Positions 37,641-43,423 of a DNA stretch of 43,423 bases are shown here, piece by piece; the stretch's first letter is position 1; each line of letters begins with the position of its first letter. Source of the DNA: Dipetalonema caudispina (lineage: Eukaryota > Nematoda > Chromadorea > Rhabditida > Onchocercidae). The notes beneath the pieces are model-generated. The model was not told the origin of the DNA. It saw only the letters and a program-made list of their open reading frames with translations, and ran no database searches. The DNA is taken from the NCBI GenBank assembly GCA_013365325.1, contig JABVXV010000437.1, positions 1 to 43,423 of the forward strand, written 5' to 3'. A program made the position numbers and the translations under genes.

Positions 37641-38228
37641 AAATCGAAATAATTTATATCTAAATAATTGAAGTAACTTCTGTTGCAGAAATATTTTTCA
37701 CTGAACTGATTCATCCAGTAAATTGGAATATAATGAGTGTTACCGCGGTTATCTTCAATGATAATAAATAATTTAGTTCTTGTTGTGACTTTTTTTTTTT
37801 GTTTTTGAAGAGCTTTATTAGGCACAGTAGAATATTTGGTGAAGATTGATTTTCATCTTTAGAAAAGGTTCTTCTTTAAGATTACAGGACATTAATTAAA
37901 TTGATCACTTTGGAGGTTTTTCTTGATTCATCAATCCAGGAGGAATTCGCTTGGATGTATATGGCAGTAGTATAGTATAACAACGTAATACGCGGAGTCT
38001 ACAAGAAGCACATTGTTGCAATCCTTTCGTAAGCATGAATAACAAAGCACATTGTGTTGTAATCCTATATTAAGCAAGGATGATATTAAGCTAAATAATT
38101 TATGTTACACATTATAACATTCATTAAATTACAATTTATGCGATTAATCACGCGAGGGAAAATATTTCTGCAACACAAATTGTTTTTATTTATACATACT
38201 TACTATGAATTTTCTCGGATTTCCGACA
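37632..38228 (-). mobile_element. Fold-back (MITE-like) element, copy 2, both ends present
   Basis: The element is about 600 bp with long terminal inverted repeats: the first 100-130 bp (TTGTCGCAAAAATCGAAATA..., then TTGCAGAAATATTTTT at about 37,682) match the reverse complement of the last 100-130 bp, ending ...TCGGATTTCCGACA. The middle carries two units of a 40-bp repeat (GCACATTGTTGCAATCC and AGCACATTGTGTTGTAATCC). It has no open frame of interest, which fits a non-autonomous DNA transposon. Its right end cuts into the envelope-like frame of the BEL/Pao relic. I could not define a target-site duplication. Confidence 0.75.
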
Positions 38229-38442
38229 TTCCCGACTGAAGAAAATTAGGTGTATCGGAAGTAAGAACTTGAGATTTATAGCGAAAGGAAGTTGGTTTGG
38301 TGCATATTTCTGATTTAATATTTCTTTGCAGTTCCACCTCTGGGAATCTTAAACGTATACTAGATAACCATTTACAATTTTCCACTGTTACCATCTGTGT
38401 TAAAATTATGGAGATCATCATAACTAATAATAAGTTTTTCAT
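38203..38442 (-). pseudogene. Possible envelope-like start downstream of the BEL/Pao integrase, truncated
   Basis: A 79-codon frame starts with a hydrophobic signal-peptide-like segment (MKNLLLVMMISIILTQ) followed by Cys-containing polar sequence. It begins about 70 bp after the stop of the pol remnant on the same strand, where some nematode BEL/Pao elements carry an envelope-like gene. Its last few codons lie in the fold-back element end, so it is cut short. The identification rests on position and the signal peptide only. Confidence 0.3.
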
Positions 38443-38513
38443 TATGGAATTTGACTTACTCTTTATTTCTGTTGGAGTTTGTTGTTGCTTTGTGGCGCTT
38501 CCAGTTCGTTGCG

Positions 38514-39715
38514 CTATGGGTTTTTCTTGTTCACTGATTTCATTTGGAGATTCCTCATTAGAGTTTTGCTTGTTTTTTCTTGTTTAATTTCTAGAGGGCA
38601 TAACATATTTATGGGTCGATTTACAAGCTTCTCGCATGGTAGCTCTATTAAGGCACTTCTTACTTTTTGATCTTGACTCATGTCAAGTTCTTTTGTTTTT
38701 GCTAATTTCCACTTATCACGAGGAGCATTTTGTTCGTTCACTAATACGATTTCTCCTTTAATGAGAGTTCTTGTTTCTACGCTTCGTGAGGACTTATGCT
38801 CCATTTCTGTAAGTTCTCTCAAGCTAGTCAAGTACTCATCTTTCCATATTTCCCCAAAATGTGTCAAGGATTTCTATTGTATTTGACCAATATTTGATGA
38901 GTTTTTCCTGAGTATTTAACTTGTCAGGGATATATTCATCCTGATTATCATTATATATCAATTAGTATTATTAAAGAAGCGTTTGATAATCTAAAGTCGA
39001 TTGGTCTTAAAATTATAGAATCACTGAAGTTTACATAAGTTAGTGAGCGAGTATTAAGTATACTATTTACTTCCACTACTAATGTTGTTAAATTCCTTTC
39101 CCATAACAATTTCCTACCTATCGCCTTTCTTAAAATTCTTTTAGTTAAACCGATTATCCGCATATAAATTCTTCCACTCCAGGGAGCTTTCAGAGTTATA
39201 TTTTTCCATTTCATTCCTGTTTTTTTCGGTTAGTTTCATTTCATAACCACGTCGAGCTACAAATCCTCCAAGGACATTTATGAAACTTTCAACAGATAAA
39301 TTATCTGCTCTCTCTAAATGTATTACTCTATTAATGAGGCATGTAAAAAAAGCGACCCATCTTTTTGTTACTCTTGTCTCAGTTTTGACGGAAACAGGAT
39401 ATAAATAATCCAGACCAACTCATACAAATGTTCGAGAACGTTTTACTTGAGTTTCTGGAAACTTTGGCATAATGGGTAGCTTAAATGGCTTTGCCTTTCA
39501 TTATTTACAAACGATACATTTGTTCAATACTCTTTGAACTTCAGCTCTTCCCTTAGGTATCCAAAACATTCTTCTTATTCTTGAAATCGTATAGGCTATT
39601 CCTGCTTGGTACAATTCATCATGTTGTTGTTGTATGAAGATTTCTGTTGTATGATTATGTTTAAATATATATATAGGATGTAAACTGTGCTCATTTAATT
39701 CTGAGTTTTCCAGTT
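38514..39715 (-). pseudogene. BEL/Pao integrase remnant
   Basis: Read downward from 39,715, the order is the end of the RNase H-integrase connection (ENSELNEHSLH), zinc-binding-region sequence (RMFWIPKGRAEVQ, then CIVC), the core start with its first catalytic Asp (GLDYL), FFTCLINRVIHLE, then a jump to KAPWSGRIYMR and LVVEVNSILNTRSLTY. The C-terminal domain follows at 38,867-38,514, with KGEIVLVNEQNAPRDKWK and LVNRPINMLCPLEI. The segment that should hold the second catalytic Asp is deleted near 39,215, and there are stops (for example just before GLDYL) and frameshifts. Dead, and typical of Pao-type polyproteins. Confidence 0.9.
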
Positions 39716-40614
39716 AACCTTTAAACATTTTCAAAAATACCAGCATCATCATCTTCAACAACATTCACAGACTTGAAAAAGCGAATCATGGATGAAGCTG
39801 GAGATTTCTCAACAGTTTCAGTTAAAACTGGGAAGAGAGGAGAACTATCAAAATATGGATTTGAACCTCAAGTGAATTACCTAAATCATATGGATTCAAA
39901 CTGTCATAAAATACAAACTATCCAAAGCGGTATCGAAACAAAAGAAAAAGAGATGCTATCAAGTGAATAGAGCACATAAACCCCTTCTATCTTACCAATT
40001 CCATTCCTGTACAAAAACTTACACCTCATAAACGGATTACTGTCGGACGATTGGATCTCATATGGAATTATCATTGGGAAAATAGGGGACACCAAATCTC
40101 CACTAAAACTTTATTGAACCAATAATTGCTGAGTTTTCTGAATCGGAAGAACCTCGAAGTCCCAAATCCATCAGCGATATGGGACTGATTGCTAAGTGTC
40201 TCATGGTTTATCGCTTAACACAAATTCCAGTTGAACAAACCGGATATCGTGCAAAGTTGCAAAAGAAACTGGGGATTCTTTATTCTCTTTCCCATTCAGC
40301 TTGGATGTTCTTTATTTTGCGGTAGAAAAAATTTGTATTTTTGTCGAAGACAGCACTCTTGATTGTGTATCACGACAAGTAATTGAATAATGGAATTTAT
40401 TGAATAACAGCGCAATTAATACCTGCAGACGTTATAATATAATTTGAAGATAGTGTGGTAAGGTAAGAAAAGCAGTTTGATGTAGGAGTCACTGGGCTGA
40501 CCGTCATTTGGAAGCTCCAAATGTTAAAAAAAAATAAATAAAAATAAAAGATAAAAAAATAAACAAGAAGTGAGTACGTCGAATTTCGTAAGTACAGTCC
40601 TTCTCAATGTGTGA

Positions 40615-40618
<4 letters not shown>

Positions 40619-40645
<27 letters not shown>
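40619..40645. repeat. (TA)n microsatellite
   Basis: About 27 bp of pure TA, directly beside the third fold-back fragment. Confidence 0.97.
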
Positions 40646-40649
<4 letters not shown>

Positions 40650-40659
40650 TGAGTGGGAG

Positions 40660-40830
40660 TGGTCTACAAGAAGTACATTGTTGCAATCCAGTCGTAAACA
40701 TTGATAACAAAGAACATTATGTTACAATCCTATCCTAAGCATATCAAAGGCGTATTGTGTAGCATTCCTATCTTATACAAGGATGAGCACAAGCTTAATG
40801 ATTTAAGTCAAACAATTCACAGGATGAATT
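40660..40830 (-). mobile_element. Fold-back repeat fragment, copy 3
   Basis: Begins with TCTACAAGAAGTACATTGTTGCAATCC, matching the middle of copy 2 in the same orientation, and runs on to AGGATGAGCACAAGCTTAATGATTTA. It contains three 40-bp units where copy 2 has two. Neither terminal inverted repeat is recognisable. Confidence 0.65.
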
Positions 40831-41599
40831 GGTTCAATGAGAATAAAGCACAAATTAATTTAATTATTTAGATATATTTTATCCCATCTTTCGCGACATT
40901 TATTCGAATTTCGCGACAGTGCTCTTATCTTATTTCATTGAATACAAGATCTTGCATACTGTGCTCTTGCAGCAGCAGTAGACATGTTTTTAAAAAATTC
41001 TTAGGTAATCAGTTTAAGAAGCTAAGAACAAGTACCCTAGACTCCATGTATAAGGATTGTGTCCTATTATCATCAGTGAACCAAACATCACGAGCATTAT
41101 CTCTTGGACCAGGAGTTACAATACGTTTTAAGCCGTGAAACCGCCGAAGATGTTGAAAGAATCATTAGTGGAGATAGAGGTGATGAATTTAGCAACTCTT
41201 ATTCTTACTTCCCTTGCATGAAAGAATTTTACTTTGCCTCTCAATCTTCATATTCCACCTCTTTAAATCCTGATCTCTTCATGTGGTGTCAACTGATAGG
41301 AGTATTCTGCAGGAAAAACACGCTCTGAATATGCTTGACTGTTCAAGTCCCAACTTACTCATAACAGAAGTAACATGTGTCACTTATTATCTGAGTGCTG
41401 CACCAGCTCATGAACTAGATTCATTTCATCCACCACCAAGAGACAAGAAATATTATCTACACAAGAAATAAAAGAAAGAAGAATGAAAGGACGTTCCGAG
41501 CCAATATCTCAAGCTGAAATCTTGACAAAAATGAAAGAAGAAGAGGTGGGATATAACTCGTTTTAGAGCGATTTCTATTCTACGATTGCGTCAGGGCAG

Positions 41600-42560
41600 G
41601 TACATCATGGAATGTAAACCATGTTCATCTAATTCTGAGTTTTCAGAGCATTTCCATAAGCCATTTTCGTATTATCATTTCCATTTAATTTTTTTTTCTT
41701 CTGTTATTCCTTCCGACTGAGCTTCCTTAGTTAATACGTTCATAGTCAATTCATAGTCATCTTCAGTGAATCGATTTTTCTCTGACAAGATTTGCCACCA
41801 AAAAATTCTTCCATCAAACTGGACATTAAACTGATAAGTTTCAAGGCTCATGCGGTTGTCCTCACTAATTTTGATCATTTGCTAAATCGATCGTCGTCGA
41901 CTAGTTTGAAATTTCTGTTGACAGTAACTTGTGCAACAATCATCTCCTCTTTCCTTTCGCTTTCATATTCTTTGTGATCATCTTCGAAATTATATTCCCC
42001 AGAATTTCTTCATCCTGATTCTTCCTTTGTTATCCATTTCGGTCCTTTCTATTATATTTCAAAACTGTCAGCTGAAATGGAAGAAGTCCTCTAGCAGCCA
42101 CATCTGTGGGATTATTTTCACTTGGAATATAGAGAAATGAGAATTAGGCATTTCATATTTCTTCATCATGATTTGTACAAATCTCGGTGGTGGACGAGAA
42201 TACGCATCTAGAGTCTGACCATAAAGCGACCTTTATACTCTTTAGTTTCATTTGTCTGACAAAAAACTGGGCAGAGCGTACTCCTATGAGTACCGCAAGT
42301 AATTCTAATCTTAGATAGTCATACCTTTGATAGAAGCGATTCGAGATTTAGCAAACACGAAGAAGACTTCTCTTCCTTGAATTATGTATATCGTTGCAGC
42401 GTATGCAACTGAGGAAGCGTCGGTGAAAACGTGAATTTTTATTGTTCGTGACGGATTAAGTACAGCACGTGGTATTCTTCCATATATATTGGCCATGCGG
42501 ATATAAGATCTTCCACATCTCCTTGTCTTCATCGCTTATTAGTTGATCTTAACTTACATT
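41600..42560 (-). pseudogene. BEL/Pao RNase H and connection remnant
   Basis: Read downward from about 42,535, the frame GRIPRAVLNP... leads to HVFTDASSVAYAA, the RNase H entry with its first acidic residue, and FAKSRIASIKGMTI. Then come WSDSRC (about 42,210) and YIPSENNPTDVAARG (about 42,100), classic for Pao elements. It ends near 41,610 with LWKCSENSELDEHGLH, just before the inserted segment. Many stops and frameshifts make it non-functional. Confidence 0.88.
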
Positions 42561-42599
42561 TTTCTTCCACAGACTTTGAAGAAATAATTTAATCGGCAT

Positions 42600-43423
42600 C
42601 ACACTCAGAATTAAAAATTCCAAACGTATTGTGATTCCACGAACTACAAAATCCTTCTTTTGGTCAGCTCTTGCTTACCCCAAAGTTCTGAAGTTATTTG
42701 AAAAGGTCTCTATTAGGGTTCCAGTTAAATAGCACCAAGAATCCTTTTAATCTGATTTACTTCCGCTCAATCTTATTCAGGAATCTTAGCATTAAATTTC
42801 TTGTCATTTGAGAGGAATTCTCTTCTGTTCATAAAAGCGTCTTTAAAGATGGCTTTCATTTCTTTATATTTTACAAAAGCTTTTTCTGTTCCTTTAGTTG
42901 AAAGTGTAACATTGTACACTTAAGATTTTTCCTGATTTCAGGAACGAAGTTGTTTCCGCGATTTTCCGAATGATGATTAAGAGTAGCTGATACCTAGAAG
43001 GGGGAAGACATTACCCCAAATGGAACTCGCTGAAACCAATAATGTTCTACATTATCATCCGTTATCTATCCTCGGATATCCTTTGACCAAAGGAATCGAG
43101 CACAATTTCTTTCTGCTGGTATTAACTCCAATTGTAGAAAAGTCTTCTCAATATCTCCTACTATAACATTTTCCATCTTTCGGAATCGAAGCAGGCTTCC
43201 TACTAATTCAAACTTTTCATTCATTTTGAATTTGATGAAGCATCATAGACAATTCTAAGCTCAATTGTTTGGAGTTACAACTTCGTGATGAGGTAAATAA
43301 TGAATGATACCAACCTGGTCCATCTCTGGACATACTTTTTCGATAATGTTGGACTATAATTAATCGTAAATCATTTCGTATACTTGAGAAGTAAATGTTC
43401 ATTATTCTGAAGTCTCTTGATTA
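42600..43423 (-). pseudogene. BEL/Pao reverse transcriptase remnant, runs off the window
   Basis: Pieces in order are HYLPHHEVVTP and LRIVYDASSNSK (43,310-43,210), GDIEKTFLQLELIPAERN with the first catalytic Asp, and FQRVPFGVMSSPF (about 43,020). At about 42,915 the active-site YVDN-type motif reads stop-V-Y-N-V, so the tyrosine is a stop and the catalytic Asp is Tyr. The domain is therefore inactive. The 5' part, with gag and protease, would lie beyond the window. Confidence 0.88.

Larger units (their letters stand above)
39713..41611 (+). other. 1.9-kb segment interrupting the BEL/Pao relic, with broken plus-strand coding-like sequence
   Basis: Plus-strand, intron-free, coding-like stretches lie at 39,748-39,969 (DLKKRIMDEAGDFSTVSVKT, then YGFEPQVNYLNHMD, ending at TAG), 40,120-40,330 (EFSESEEPRSPKSISDMG, then TGYRAKLQKKLGILYSLSHS) and about 40,980-41,471 in shifting frames (ELQYVLSRETAEDVERI; AAPAHELDSFHPPPRDKKYY). 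The composition is protein-like but I recognise no family. Between them are a (TA)n run at 40,619-40,645 and a fold-back repeat fragment. About 37 bp at each edge (39,676-39,712 and 41,612-41,648) are imperfect direct repeats of the same BEL/Pao coding segment. Confidence 0.6.

Overview
The window looks like a segment of a nematode chromosome, most likely a filarial-type parasite. It is very A+T-rich, with many short exons bounded by TTTTCAG-type acceptors and GTAAGT-type donors. It carries a nematode-style Cys-loop channel gene, a BEL/Pao retroelement relic and frequent simple repeats. The taxon is inferred; no single base string proves it.

Four host genes can be built, all on the minus strand. 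(1) At 9,199-1,426 lies a nucleotide pyrophosphatase/phosphodiesterase (ENPP): about 19 coding exons, an N-terminal membrane anchor and every catalytic residue in place. The last part of this gene has been copied in inverted orientation just beyond its own 3' end (207-995), and that copy is broken. A dead mariner transposon sits in its first intron. (2) At about 24,169-12,961 lies a multi-exon P-loop GTPase-like gene of roughly 750 codons. The splice phase agrees at every junction. Its nucleotide-binding motifs are degenerate, and it has two alternative terminal exons, each coding for a different C-terminal membrane anchor. (3) At about 35,065-30,669 lies a Cys-loop ligand-gated channel subunit, probably anion-selective. 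Its signal-peptide exon was not found. (4) At 36,125-35,439 lies a possible two-exon small gene of unknown family.

The right end (38,203 to the window end) is a decayed BEL/Pao element on the minus strand: reverse transcriptase, RNase H, integrase and a possible envelope-like start. It is interrupted at 39,713-41,611 by about 1.9 kb holding broken plus-strand coding-like sequence. A dispersed fold-back (MITE-like) repeat occurs at 28,776, 37,632 and 40,660, with a degenerate minisatellite beside the 37.6-kb copy.

The rest is A+T-rich intergenic and intronic DNA with microsatellites. The genes do not form an obvious pathway. ENPP and the channel would act at cell surfaces, and the GTPase-like protein on an internal membrane.
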